The notes beneath the pieces are model-generated. The model saw only the letters and a program-made list of their open reading frames with translations. It did not search any database and had not been told where the DNA came from. From Thermothelomyces thermophilus ATCC 42464 (Eukaryota; Ascomycota; Sordariomycetes; Sordariales; Chaetomiaceae), in assembly GCF_000226095.1 (NCBI RefSeq), contig NC_016478.1, forward strand, positions 2,470,001 through 2,534,000: DNA of 64,000 nucleotides, read 5' to 3'. The position numbers were made by a program, and so were the translations under genes. Of the stretch, positions 12,901-24,187 are shown piece after piece (the stretch's first letter is position 1; each line of letters begins with the position of its first letter).

Positions 12901-14199
12901 GTTCCGGAGTGCCTTTCTCAGGCCGTCCAGGAACTGCACCTTCTTGGCGATACCCGCCCCCTTGGAGTCGCGCATGTTGCTGGCGACCTCGAAGACGTCC
13001 GGCTGCAGGAAGAGCAGCGTCATCTGCATGGGGTACATCAACGCCTTGCGGCGTCCGCTGTCGCCGACCGTCAGCGTCATGTCGAACAGGGTATCCGGCG
13101 CGTTCTCGCGGCGCCTGGGGTTGCTCATGGAGTGCAGCTGGACGAACTCGGCCGGGTACCTGTCCAGCCAGCGGGTGATGATCTGGGGTATGACCACGGC
13201 GATGGTGTTTTGGAAGGACTTGCGATAGTGCAGGAAGCCGGAGCAGAACTCCTGCACGACGAGACTCAGCTTCTGGCTGTCGACCCAGAAGAACGAGACG
13301 AGGCGCATCATGATGAGAGCGGCGCGCTCCTCCTCTGCCGAGGCGGAGCTGGGGGCGGCACCGCCCTGGGTGGGCAGATTGGTCCGGGCCGAGTACATGA
13401 CGCCCCGGAAGAGGTCGAAGGCGGCGGGCCAGCTCGATGCCGTCACGTACTCCATAATGAGCTTGATGTTTGTCTCGATGGAGCCGGCACGGGCCTGGAG
13501 AAGGGTGCGAGTCTCGGGCGCCTCGCCGGAGGAGGAGCCGGCGGAGAGAGGTGTTCGCGTGGGCTCTTCGACGGGCGAGGGCGTCACATGTCTGGCCGAG
13601 GATGAGTCGTCGAGTATCGCCTTGGCCGGGAGCGAGTAGCCGTCCGGAATGGGCTCGAAGAACACCTTGATGATTTCGAACAGGCGGTGGAGCTGCACAT
13701 CGCTGACTGCCTCGGGGGGGTAGAAGGCGGCCCGCTGAGAAGGGGACAGCGGGGCTTCGGACGCGGCGGACGGGCTCGACCGGCCGCCGGAGCCCTTCAA
13801 CCGGTACCAATTGCTGGCGCAGCAGTCGGCGATGAGCTCGAGGACGTAGAGTTCTGAGAGGAGGACATGGGGCGGGTGTGACGAGACAGCGCTGTGCGGG
13901 CGGATGAGGTCCTCGAGCAGGCCGAGAAGGGCATCGAGGATGAGGCTGATGGAGGTCGCGCTGATCTTGACGAGCGTGGCGCGGGTGATGGAGACGATGT
14001 CGTCTTGGGAGAAGTCCTGGGTTGGCGTGCCGGTGCGGTGGGGGAGCTGTACGACGGGCACCGTTAGCGTTATCGGTCCATCCATCCACGGGGCTTCCTA
14101 CGTGTCTCCATGATGGCACGGAATGGGGGAATGGGGAAAACGCACTCTCGTGGTCAGCCTGTCCACCAGGCAGCCTACCAGGCCGGCATCGCCGTTCAT
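5549..14199 (-). CDS. ira1: Ras GTPase-activating protein, Ira/neurofibromin (NF1) family
   Basis: Stimulates GTP hydrolysis by Ras and so dampens Ras/cAMP signalling. Ten-exon model (about 2642 aa): 14199-14146, 14046-12517, 12428-12061, 11998-11884, 11814-10023, 9935-9631, 9575-9288, 9219-6020, 5930-5669, 5563-5549; all junctions are GT-AG and in frame. The RasGAP domain lies at about 1285-1485: an arginine-finger-like LLRRTC at about 1297-1302 and the signature FLRFFCPAI at 1410-1418. A Sec14/CRAL-TRIO-like segment (LLIDSTYYNGHDE, about 1650) follows, as in neurofibromin. The start is chosen at MNGD, because splicing its 18 codons to LPHRTGTP gives a family-like N terminus, whereas the downstream in-frame ATG lies inside the first intron. 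The final 15-nt exon (LIII, stop) is the least certain part. Length fits the fungal family. Confidence 0.93.
9936..10022 (-). repeat. Tetranucleotide microsatellite filling a RasGAP intron
   Basis: This 87-nt intron of the RasGAP gene is largely (GAAA)n-like on the sense strand, unlike the pyrimidine-rich repeats in other introns of the window. Read through, it would add a Lys/Arg/Glu-rich stretch in frame, so the splice assignment matters for the protein model. Confidence 0.8.
12429..12516 (-). repeat. RasGAP intron containing a long poly-C tract
   Basis: Sense-strand intron with donor GTGAGA directly after codons for QGQLQ, an uninterrupted run of more than a dozen C, and acceptor TAG. The intron removes in-frame stops before the next exon begins at PTDFPET. 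Confidence 0.85.
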
Positions 14200-15607
14200 T
14201 GTTCGTTGACGAGAGCAGGACTGGCCCGGCGCCTTCTCATGATTGGGCCCCCGTGATTTTTCTTCTGCGTTTTCTTTCGCTATGTCCGATCGACGGCGTC
14301 AAGGGCCCTTGACCGCACGCGGGGGCCTTTGCCGGGTTGTGTACGCAGGCTCGGTACTAGTCAACCTTTCGTGGTTCAAGACACGTCCCTGTTCGCGTGG
14401 CGGCCGAAACGGTCTAAGCGTCGCGCTGCAGTGCACGGAGAGCCGGTCCTGCGGCAGTCGTCGGCAGTGAAAAAAAGAGAATACGGTACCCTGCGGGTTC
14501 GGGTGTCGGGCCGGAAGACGGGACGGAGGGGAGAGAAAGGGAACTAGAGGAAAAAAGAGAGAACCCGAGAGCGCGAGGTGTGCAGGTGGAAGAACAGGAG
14601 AATGGGATTTGGGGAGTTTTATTTTTTTTATTTTTCTGTTCCCTTGCACAGGTTCACCAACGGGGAGGCGCAACTTTGCCGGATATGGAGGTCAGTGTGG
14701 CCAAGGTAGGTAGGTAGCTCTGCGGATTGCGGCAGGCGGGGGGAGAGAGTAGTAGACGCCAAACCGGAGCGGGGACCCCTGCTAATCTCGCAAGCTCAAT
14801 CAACTAGGGTGGGCCCCCCGGCCGAAGTGCTCCCTCTCCTCCCCCAGGTTGCGAACCAGCCCCCCAGCTGGAGCCAGCACGCTCTGCACACTGCGAATTG
14901 GCCGAAATCTAGCTGATGGCGCTCCGGCGCAAAAGCATGCCGCTGCCGCACACCGCCCGCCATCTGCCTCGGAACCCCTGGTCGTGAGCAGCCAGTCTAA
15001 AAGCCCATGGGGGTAGTTAGTTGATGTGATTTGCAGAAGGCAGATGAAGCAACTGCATACGGAATATCTTCTCCCGATTATGGGACAACAAACGCAGTGC
15101 ACACGAGGTGCTAGCATGCAGAGGAATGATAACTTGTCGACATACTTGATGCTCAAATCCCGTGTGGATGCATTACTGTATTGTACTGTACAGCGCATTG
15201 GAGCTAAAAAGGTGAGCCTGACTTATCATTTCTAATGCTGCGGCAGCAGGAAAAACGCATGCGCAGGATCCATCACGCTACGCCGCGCTATGTGATGCAA
15301 CCCTTGGTTGCCCGCTGTGCGTCGATGCAACTGGACACACAATCTGTCGGATTGGGATTCTCCGACCTCAATTCACCTAGGCAGTCTGTCCTGTACTGGC
15401 GCTTGTTGACCGCAGTCACTCCTCGAAGCAGTTGGTTGACCTGAACAATAGTAGTGGCAAGAGAGTAGGAGTTTTGGCATTATATTGCCATGTATTCCGT
15501 ACATCCTGACGCTTTCCCCTCTGTGAACTCCGAAAAGAACCCGCCCCCATTATTAGTCCGACCTATGCAGATGACACTAACGTCCATTGACAAAGTCACC
15601 GAACTCC
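14200..15607. other. Spacer between the RasGAP promoter side and the rat1 3' end
   Basis: Both flanking genes are on the minus strand, so this contains the RasGAP promoter/5' UTR and the rat1 3' UTR. A purine-rich stretch lies at about 14480-14640. TGTATTCCGTACATC at about 15489 is related to the dispersed TACGGA-type motifs. No gene seen. Confidence 0.6.
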
Positions 15608-18600
15608 CTATCGCCTATACCCTCGCGAATCGTGGTAATTCCTTTCGCGATAGTCACCCCCGTACCTGCTGTCGTGACGTCGATCCTGACCCTGGCTCTG
15701 AGGCGGACGGTAACTTCCCTGATAACCTCCTTGGTGACCACCACCCTGGTATCCCCCATACTGCGGCGGACCGGGTGGTAAGTAATTGTTCCGGTAACTC
15801 TGACCCCCGTACCCCTGGTTGCCGTATCCTTGGCCGTAGCCACCGCCAGCGACGTAGGCGGGAGGGGGGGGGGGAGGCACGCCGATGCCGAAACCGGGAT
15901 AGCCAGGCGGCGGCGGCGGCGGCCATGACTGCGGAGGAGGAGCGGGCGGCTGGTAGCTACCATAGCCGGTGCCATACCCGCCGGCGCCGCCACCGTAGCC
16001 GTTTCCATAGCCGCGATCTTGTTGCTGATAACTTCCCTGGTCACGTCCACCTCCACCGCGAGGTGGTCCGCCAGCATAGTTGATCCTGTCTCCCCGCCCG
16101 CCACCATTGTAGTTATTCTTCAATGGGACGCCTCCGGAGCTTCTCCCGGCATTCCGCCCCTTGCTCTTCACGAAATCGATGTCACTCCTGTCAAGTGCGA
16201 GCGGGGGCAGCTTTACGCCGCGAAGAAGCATCGACTTGTGCATGTGGGAACTGCTGGGCATGATGTAGTACACGCTATCACACATGTTAGCGAGGTGACA
16301 CTTTGAATTTGGGCCATAGAAAGTATTGATGTAGATAGATAGATAGAAAGAAAGAAAGAAAGAAAGATAGAAAGAAAAAAAAAAAAAAACGAGAGAAAGC
16401 AACTCACGTTAGTGAACGGTCATAGTCCACGTCCGGCATGGTGTTCCGTTCCAGCGGGTACACGAGAGAGCCATGCGGGACGTAGCCCTCGATCTTCTCG
16501 ACCTTGCCGGCGAGCCCATTCGTCCGCTTGGGATCCAGCTTGAACTTGGGCACGCCCTGCTTCTTGGAGTAGAAGTTCGTCGTGATATCTTCGTAGAGAC
16601 CGGGATGAGCATCCGAGATGAGGAGGACGTCGCGGCCGGGTACGTTGCGCGCTTGGTCTTCGGGACTCAAAAGATGCTCCTTGGTCTTCATGGCGGCCAG
16701 CAGGCGGGGCATTTCTATGAAGGGCAGGAGGGCGACACCCTGCCACGACATCTTCTTACCGTTAAGGTCAATCTCGAACTCCTCTGGGTAGAAGTCGAGG
16801 ATCGGGCTGTCTTCCTTGGTCATCAAGTCATGGTACACCTCCGGGATGGCATGGCGGGAGGCCGCCGGGAGGACGCTCATGAGCTGCTCGAAAGGTCGTG
16901 ATATCCTGCCTTTCTCGAACTTGATGGTCATCTTGTCCAGGTCGACAAAATCAGCCGCGAACGGGGCGTAGTGGTAAGGGTAGAACCACTCCCACGAGGG
17001 ACAACCCTGAAAGTAGTACATTAGCACCCAGGCGAGGCCCTCGACGTATGCCCGGGCAACCTTGTGCCGGAAGGCGATGTCCTTGGGGTCGACCTTGAAC
17101 TTTTGCTCATAGTAACGGTCGGCATATCCCTCCTCCCAGAGCCGGACCGTGTCGACCGGGCCATCCTCGCTCGAGGCAGCCGCAGGGGCCTCGGTGTCCG
17201 AGGTGGCATCGGCATCCGTGGTGCTAGCGACATCATCCTCGATGAGCTCCGCCTTGCGCTTCCCGAGGGCTGAAGGTGGGGTTTTCGTTGCCTCGTCTCC
17301 CGCCTTGGGCTCCTCGTCTCCGTCCTGCTTCTCCTTGGCTTGTGCCATCAAGCTCTGAATCTGGCTCTTGATCACGCTTGCAGCGCTCTTGTTGGCCACG
17401 TTGGCCTGGTCCACCGCACGACGGTTCACAACCATATCGTGCGTGATGACGGGTTTGGGAATGCTCGCGACCGGAAACAGGTTCATTCCCGGGGGGGGTC
17501 CATTCGCCTCTGGCGCCCCCTTTCGCCCCCTGCCACCGAGCGGCGAGTCTTGGTTCCCGCCCTTCCCGTTGCTCTGCTGGTTGAGCTTGCGCCTCTTGAA
17601 GCTGGCCTCTCGCCGGTCCTCAGCCTCCTTCCGCCGCCGGAAGATGGCGTCCTCCTGCTTGGCAAGGCCGCTGAGGATGTACTGCGCGCGCCGGAGGTCC
17701 ACGTGTCCGTCCTTGGTCACGTAGCCACCCATCACCGGGAGATTGTCTCTCCAGATGGCCATGAGGGTCTCAATACCGTTTTCTCTGATTTCGAGGGCAG
17801 GCAAGTGAGGCAGGAAATCATTTCCGACGAAGAAGCACATAAAGACCCAGTCGTCGATGGCGCGCTCCAGGTCCCAGCGGAACGGGAGATTGGGGACGTG
17901 CAGCTCAATGGCAAGATACTCACGCAGGATCGAGACATGAAGCCAGATGAAGGGTTTCAACGGTTCGACCTTGCCCTTCTCGTCAAGGTCGCCGTTCTTC
18001 TCCTTTGCCTCACCTTTGCAATTCCGCTCGTCATGGCCGGTCTGGCCGCAGAGCTTGCACAATCTGGGCTTGCTCTGCTGGAAGAAGACGTCCTCACGCA
18101 GGACACGGAAGTGCGGCTCGTGGGTGGCAAGCCCCAGCATGATGAGGTCGGCGTCCAGGCCGTAGATGACGTGGCGAGTGTTGGGGTCGTGCTCGGGCGA
18201 GTTGCGCTGCGAGCGGACAAACTCCATGATCTTGTGCTCGCCCTCACCGGGAACGGTGGCATCGGAAATGATGACCTTCAACTTGGCCCACGCGGGATCC
18301 GTATTGAGCTTGTAAGCGCACCAGTACCGCAGACTCGCCGCCAGGATGTCCATGAACGGAGTGCCAGGAGTGATGGAATTGGAGTCGAACGCTTTCTTGA
18401 CGACAGCCTCGACCGACTCCTCCTTGGTGGCGTCACTGCCGTTTTCCTTCTTGAGCATCTTGAGGAGCTGCTGCTTGCCCTCCTCCTTCTCCTTGGCGTC
18501 CTGTGCGGCGCGGAATCGGCGGGATCGCTGCTGGTTCATCTTGGCTCGGGGCGCAACACCATCTATTTGGCACGGATTAGCGTCAGTCCATCCCGGTTTT

Positions 18601-18947
18601 GGTACGGTGACAGACATTGGGAGTAGTGATAACTTACCGACAGCAATCATGAGGACTTTGCGGGGGCGAACCATGTTGACGACGCGATCGGTGTATTTGA
18701 AGACCTCTATCATCATTTCCTCTTCATCCCTGGGCGCGGGCTTGTCCTCCGGATGCGAGCAAGGGTGCACGATGCCGTTCATATCTAGGTACAGGTTGTC
18801 GAACTCCTCGCCATTTGGGTTAGGTTGCGTCGTATCGACCGGAACGACAGTGCCATCTTCCAAAACGAGAGGCTTTTCCTCGATCACGGGAGAGATGATC
18901 TTGGGGTACTTGGCGGAAAGCCACCTGAAGGCGGCCGGAATACCCAT
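15608..18947 (-). CDS. rat1: Nuclear 5'-3' exoribonuclease Rat1/Xrn2
   Basis: Degrades RNA 5'-to-3' in the nucleus, acting in RNA polymerase II termination and in rRNA/snoRNA processing. Three exons (18947-18638, 18562-16408, 16274-15608; about 1043 aa). The XRN N-terminal nuclease region is intact: YLDMNG at about 53-58, the first intron spliced to give AVDGVAPRAKMNQQRSRRF, SDATVPGEGEHK at about 203-214, and GLDADLIMLG at about 238-247. A CCHC zinc knuckle (CKLCGQTGHDERNC, about 272-285) is typical of Rat1 and absent from cytoplasmic Xrn1. The last exon encodes a Gly/Tyr/Pro/Gln-rich tail of about 200 aa after HKSMLLRGVKLPP. The second intron (133 nt) is mostly simple repeats; its removal is required, because the open frame stops just after the donor. 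Confidence 0.96.
16332..16390. repeat. Compound microsatellite in the second rat1 intron
   Basis: Plus-strand (GATA)n then (GAAA)n then about 16 A; on the transcribed sense strand this is a long T/C-rich tract lying between donor GTGAGT and acceptor TAG of the 133-nt rat1 intron. Confidence 0.9.
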
Positions 18948-20247
18948 GGTGAGAGACTCGTCACGGCGTTACTCCTCAAGTGTAAGCAGCCCGTGGTCGA
19001 TGCTGGGGTTCGGAAAGCGGTCAGTCTGATTGCGCCTAGCCAGGGCTATATATTGCAAAAAGCAGCGCTTGGTGTGGGTGATTGATTGGAAGCGTCGCTA
19101 CGTTTATGTACATGAGGAGGCAATTCGATTCGAAGTGGTCGACGAGGCGAGGTGATTCGGGGAGTCGCTCTTCATACAAGCAGTCTGTTGGCTGTGAGTC
19201 GAATCGAAAGCGAACCGGCGAACACCAGATCGTTTTCCCGCAGAGGAAGAAAACGAAGATAAAAGATACTCGTTCCCTCGGATAGATCGCGAGAGAAAGA
19301 TGCTCTCTTTGATCCGATTCCCAGGACTAGCCGGGGAGGATTTCGGATGTTGAAAGGGAAAGAAAACGGGAGGCGATGCGACAAAGGCGTGCGCGTTTCG
19401 TAGTCGCAGGCGAACGTGCCCTGCTTTCCAAGAAAATCTTCCCGTATTGGTCGCTCGTGGGCTACTAGTAAGTGGTGGCGGAGCTTACAACGTGTAACTG
19501 CTATTGCGATACGGAATTCTTGTATTTCGTACGGTGAATATGGATGCGAATACTTGTAACGTACGTACTAAACCTGCCACTCCGTACTCCGACAAGAGAT
19601 CGCTCCCTACTTCGTACGTTGGTATCGTGTCAAACACACACATAAAACGTACCGGATACATTGACCCGTAGGTAAAGTATGGAGCATTTCCGTACCTTAC
19701 CAAGTACGATACTGATATTCCGTATGTACGGTAATTGAGTGCACACGGGGAGACTCGAAAACGGTGAAACTGGTTGAATGGCCCCACTGTATTTTTTTCA
19801 CAGCGGAGCTTGACCGCAGCTTGCAGGTTGCATCCCGGTCAAGTCCCCATTTCAACGACTCGAGCTCCACGACAGCGGGCAGTGTACGGAATACTGCGTC
19901 TTTGCGTAGTTGGTATGTACATACACCTGTCCACACCGCAGTGCCTATTTGCTTGGCTTCCCGCACGACAATCACGACAGATGCGAAAGGGGTGTTGTGG
20001 GATTGGTCATTGGTAGGAGAGAAGGAATCGTGAAACGGTGCGGTCTCTAACGACGACTGAAAAGAATCGAAATCCCAGACTCGAACGAGGACAGGCTACT
20101 CCGTAATCCGTACACTACTACACTATCAGACAGTTTCCACACCTGACAACCGGTCGGTCGAGCCGTCGCCGCAGAACAGAGCCGATGCTCCTCCATGGCA
20201 GCTTCTCATAGCACTTCGCCGCCCCGCCGCCCGCTAGTACCGACGCC
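18948..20247. other. Divergent promoter region between rat1 and uso1
   Basis: Holds both promoters. TACTCCGTA at 20097-20105 and TAATCCGTA at 20104-20112 overlap; further GTACGTAC and TATTCCGTATGTACGG stretches lie at 19560-19735. Two short upstream ATGs (20185 and 20195) precede the uso1 start. No gene seen. Confidence 0.65.
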
Positions 20248-23200
20248 ATGTCTATGTTCTCGACCATCACGACCGCGCCGGCCAAGCAGTCGGTGAGCGA
20301 GACCATCCCCGTGCTCAGCGGCCGCCTGAGCACCGCGACCCTGCTCGAAGACCGCCGTGCCGCCATCCTCGGGCTGCGCAGCTTCGCGAAACAGTATCCC
20401 GCCTCGGTCGCCTCGGGTGCCCTGCGCAGCCTGATCGGAAGTCTCAGTCGCGATGGCGAAGACGTGGACACGGTCAAGGTGGCGCTGGAGACGCTGCTGA
20501 TGCTGTTCAGCCCGGATCCGGACAGCCCAGAAGCCTCGGAGGAGATTGCCCTATGGGTAGCCGACGAGTTTACTCAGCGGCACGAGAACATCGCCTTGCT
20601 GCTGGGCTTCTTGGGTCCGGAGAAGACCGATTTCTACTCGCGGCTCTATTCGCTGCAGCTACTGTCGGCCATCCTGTCTGCCCGGACCGAGAGGACGGAG
20701 GAGTGCGTCGTCAACACGAGCGACGGCATCCCCCGGCTCGTGGCGGTGCTCGAAGATCCGAGGGAGGCAGTCCGCGACGAGGCCATCGGGCTGCTCACGG
20801 ACCTCACGCCCACGTCCAACGTGATCCAGAACCTGGTCACCCTCGAGAAGGGCTTTGCGCCCATATTCGACATCATCGCCAAGGAAGGCGGCCTCGCAGG
20901 TGGCGCGAGGGTGGTGGAGGATTGTCTCATCCTGCTGGCCAACCTTCTCCGGCTGAACCCGCTGAACCAAACCATGTTCCGGGACATGGGCCATGCTGCG
21001 GACATCAGTCGGCTCTTGAAGGAAGCCTACAAGGGAGGCGGGGACGACCAGGAGGTCGCGCAGTGGGTAGAGGTGCAGCGTAACAGGAATGTATACGCCA
21101 TGCTTGCCGTCATCCGGCTGCTCATCGTGCCCGGCGCAGCGGGGACGTCCCTGAATCAGGAAGCGTTGGCCGGCGACCTGGTGTCCGGCGGGCGGACCCG
21201 CGCGCGGGGAGGCCCGGTCCTAGAGAGCACTCTCCAGATTGCCTTTTCCCACGTTGCCGAGCTGCCGATCAAAGCAGAAGCTCTACTAGCCTGCGCTGAC
21301 ATGATCAGGGGCAATGCTGACGTACAGACGAGGTTTGCCGGCCTCCAAGTGCCGTCACCGCTCGCCGCCCCGATCGCCAACGGCCACGCGCACGCCGCCC
21401 AGATCAACGGCGTTCCCAAGGTCTATATCATCGACGGTCTGTTAGACCTGGTTCTGGCCGTACACTCGCTGCCGGCGTTCGACCTGCGCATGGCCGCATG
21501 TACGTGCCTGAAGGCGTACTTTTACAAGCACGCCGAGATTCGGATGCACTTTCTCGACCACGCAGTCCGGACGCACAAGGCGCGTGCTGACGATCTGACC
21601 AACGCCCTGACGATCCTCCTCCAGCCCGACCCGGAGACGGCCGCGGCGGATCCATACAGGTACTGGTTCGCCGCCGTCCTCATGCTCCACCTCTTGCATG
21701 ACAACCCGGAGACGAAAGCGCTGGCGATGAGCGTCACCGAGGGCGACGAGGCCAGTGGCGAAGAAGTCGTCACCAGTATCCAGACCATGACGGCGCACCT
21801 GCTCAGCAGCGTCGCCAAGTCGGAAGACCCGCGCATCAGTATCGGCTACCTGATGCTGTTGCTGTGCTGGCTGTTCGAGGACCTCGACGGGGTGAACGAC
21901 TTCCTGGGAGAGTTTACCAATCTTCAGGGCCTGATCCAAGCGGCGATCGAGAACCCCAACGGCGACGTCATGGTCCAGGGGCTCAGCGCGATGCTGGCCG
22001 GCGTCGTGTACGAGTTCTCGACGAAGGACTCCCCCGTCCCGCGCGAAAAGGTCAAGGAGATGATCATGTCGCGCATGGGCCGCGACCGCTACGTCGACAA
22101 GCTCTCCAGGCTCCGCTCCCACCCCTTGATGCGCGATCACGAGGTGATACCGCAGAAGCTCGAGCCGGCGCCCGACCAGAAGCTGCCCGACGTCTTCTTC
22201 GACGACACCTTTGTCGAGTTCTTCAAGGACAACTACAGCCGCATCCTGCGCGCCATCGACCGCGACCCGGACTCGGAGACGTCCGTCATCACCAACGGCG
22301 TGCAGAAGGGCGTCTCCCGCAAGCTCGTCGACTCCCTCAGGGCCGAGGTGGCAGACAAGTCGGCGGCGCTGCAAGAAGCCCAGACGCAGACGGCGTCGCT
22401 GGCGGAAGAGCTCGCCCGGGAACGGACGGCGCACGAGCGGGCCAAGACGGCCCTCTCGGCCGACCTGGCCGCGCTCCGCCAGCAGGTCGCCGCCAAGGAC
22501 GTGGCCCTCCAGTCGGCCGAGGCGACGTCGGCGCACCTCGCCCGCCAGCTGGCGCACGAGCAGCAGGAGCACCAGCGGACCCGGGCCGAGGTGGCGCGGC
22601 TCAAGACGGTCAACGCGGCGCTCCAGCAGGGCCACGCGCAGGAGGTGGCGGCGCTGCAGGCGCAGGCGCGCGCCAAGGAGGACGAGGGCCGCCGGCAGGC
22701 CGAGGCGGCCAGGAAGGCGGCCGAGCAGGAGGCGGAGCGGGTCCGGCGGCGGGCCGAGGCGGAGATGGCGGACCTGCGGGCGACCATCAGCCGGCTCGAG
22801 GTGGACCTGATGAAGGCCAACAAGGCGCGGGCCGCGGAGGAGGAGCGGGCCGCCAAGCTGGAGGGGTCGGTGACGGACAAGGAGGAGGAGCTCGGCCGGG
22901 CGGAGGGGAGGGCGAAGGAGGCCGAGCGGAGGGCTGGCGAAGCGGAGGAGAGGGCCAGCGAGGCCGAGGGCAGGATCGAGGAAGCGCGGTGCGGGGTCAA
23001 GGAGGCCGAGGAGAGGGCGAGAAAGGCCGAGGCGGAGGTGAAGGAGCTGAAGGCAAGGTTGAGCAAGACGGAGAAGGAGGTTGAGGAGGCGAAGAAGGAG
23101 GTCAAGGCCAAGGAGGAGGAGCGGAAGGGTGCGCAGAGCGAGCTGGATGACATGCTGGAGGTGTTTGGGGACCTGGAGGAGAAGGTGACCAAGTACAAGG

Positions 23201-23367
23201 TGAGCGGCTATCCCTCCTGGCCTGTGGGCGCGGGCGCGTGATGGTTGGTGGGAATTGGCTAACGGCGACTTTAGGGACGGCTCAAAGAGCTCGGACAAGA
23301 AGTATCGGATGGTGAGGAGGAGGAAGAGGACGAGGAGGACGAGGATGGGGATCAAGACGATGAGTAA
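20248..23367 (+). CDS. uso1: Vesicle-tethering protein Uso1 (p115 family)
   Basis: Peripheral Golgi protein that tethers ER-derived transport vesicles before SNARE-mediated fusion. Two exons, 20248-23199 and 23275-23367 (about 1014 aa). The first ~650 residues form the armadillo-type globular head (ETIPVLSGRL, then LEDRRAAILGLRSFAKQYP, characteristic of the family). About 690-980 is a continuous Lys/Glu/Ala-rich heptad coiled coil. The second exon adds GRLKELGQEVSDGEEEEEDE..., the acidic C-terminal tail expected for p115/Uso1, so the intron is well supported even though the first frame stays open for 14 more codons. A second ATG lies two codons after the chosen one. The protein is shorter than yeast Uso1, as usual in filamentous fungi. 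Confidence 0.95.
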
Positions 23368-24187
23368 CAGGGTAACGACAATGGAGACGAAACACAGGGG
23401 AGGGGGGAAGGTTTTACAAATGTCGTTCCCAAAACGGTGAGTTCGAGGGCTGTGTGAGCTTGTCCAAATATAAATACGTCAAAAGAAGGGCGAGGGTATA
23501 TATTGTGTGCATTTTACTAGCGGGCACGAGAGCATCAATTCTACGGATTACTACTACCACAGTTACCACTGCGGCAAGACTTGGCCAAGGTGGCTGGACT
23601 GGCGCACAGAGCTCACTATCCCGTCTCATCAGCAACGAGGAGCGACAGAGACGGGAATGGGTTCGGAGTGCCCTGAAGCTGCTCAAAGAGGAGAGAAAAG
23701 AAAAAGAAAAGAAAAAAATATCTGGGATGTATGATGAGCAAGGAAAGGGCACTGAGTTGGTCCAAGACAAACTTCTGAAACACCGATCGGTATGGACATG
23801 TATGCGCAGTATCAGTATTGGATATATATTGCTGCTGCAGGTATGCACAACCATAATTACATACAGAACATACTTGGGGCACCGGTTTGGGGTGCTATAT
23901 AGATTTAGTTGCAGAGCCTCTGCAGGCAGGTTGTCTTTGCCCCCCGCACCATTTTCGAGTTTTTGATCCACACTTGGATAAAACTCGACTTCCCGAAAAA
24001 GAAGGGCCGCTTTCTTGCGTTCCGCCTGCACATTTCAACTTGTTGGGAAGCACCTTTTTTCCAGCATTTGACTTGGATTTTCATTTTCTTCATTTAGCAT
24101 TATATTTATTCCCTGATTTCTTGCACTCATATTTTTATGTTAGAAGTGTCTTGCGAAAGGGAGGAATAATTATACCAGGACGGCAAC
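23368..24187. other. Spacer between uso1 and rmt3
   Basis: Contains the uso1 3' UTR and the rmt3 promoter. The 130 bases before the rmt3 ATG are AT-rich with many T runs. No conserved reading frame in either strand. Confidence 0.6.

Noticed and set aside
14047-14085. Downstream ATG (MDGPITLT) as the RasGAP start
   Set aside because: The in-frame segment up to the CAG acceptor is intron; splicing from the MNGD exon gives a better N terminus and keeps phase.
12679-14119. Open frames of 308 and 445 codons on both strands
   Set aside because: Both overlap RasGAP exon 2 in other frames and show shadow composition (His/Arg/Pro-rich).
17340-18626. Long plus-strand open frame (428 codons)
   Set aside because: Lies opposite rat1, whose minus-strand frame has clear XRN motifs; the plus frame is a GC-rich antisense shadow.
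21442-23355. Long minus-strand open frame (637 codons)
   Set aside because: Antisense to uso1; its Leu/Arg-rich composition mirrors the coiled-coil codons and has no family resemblance.
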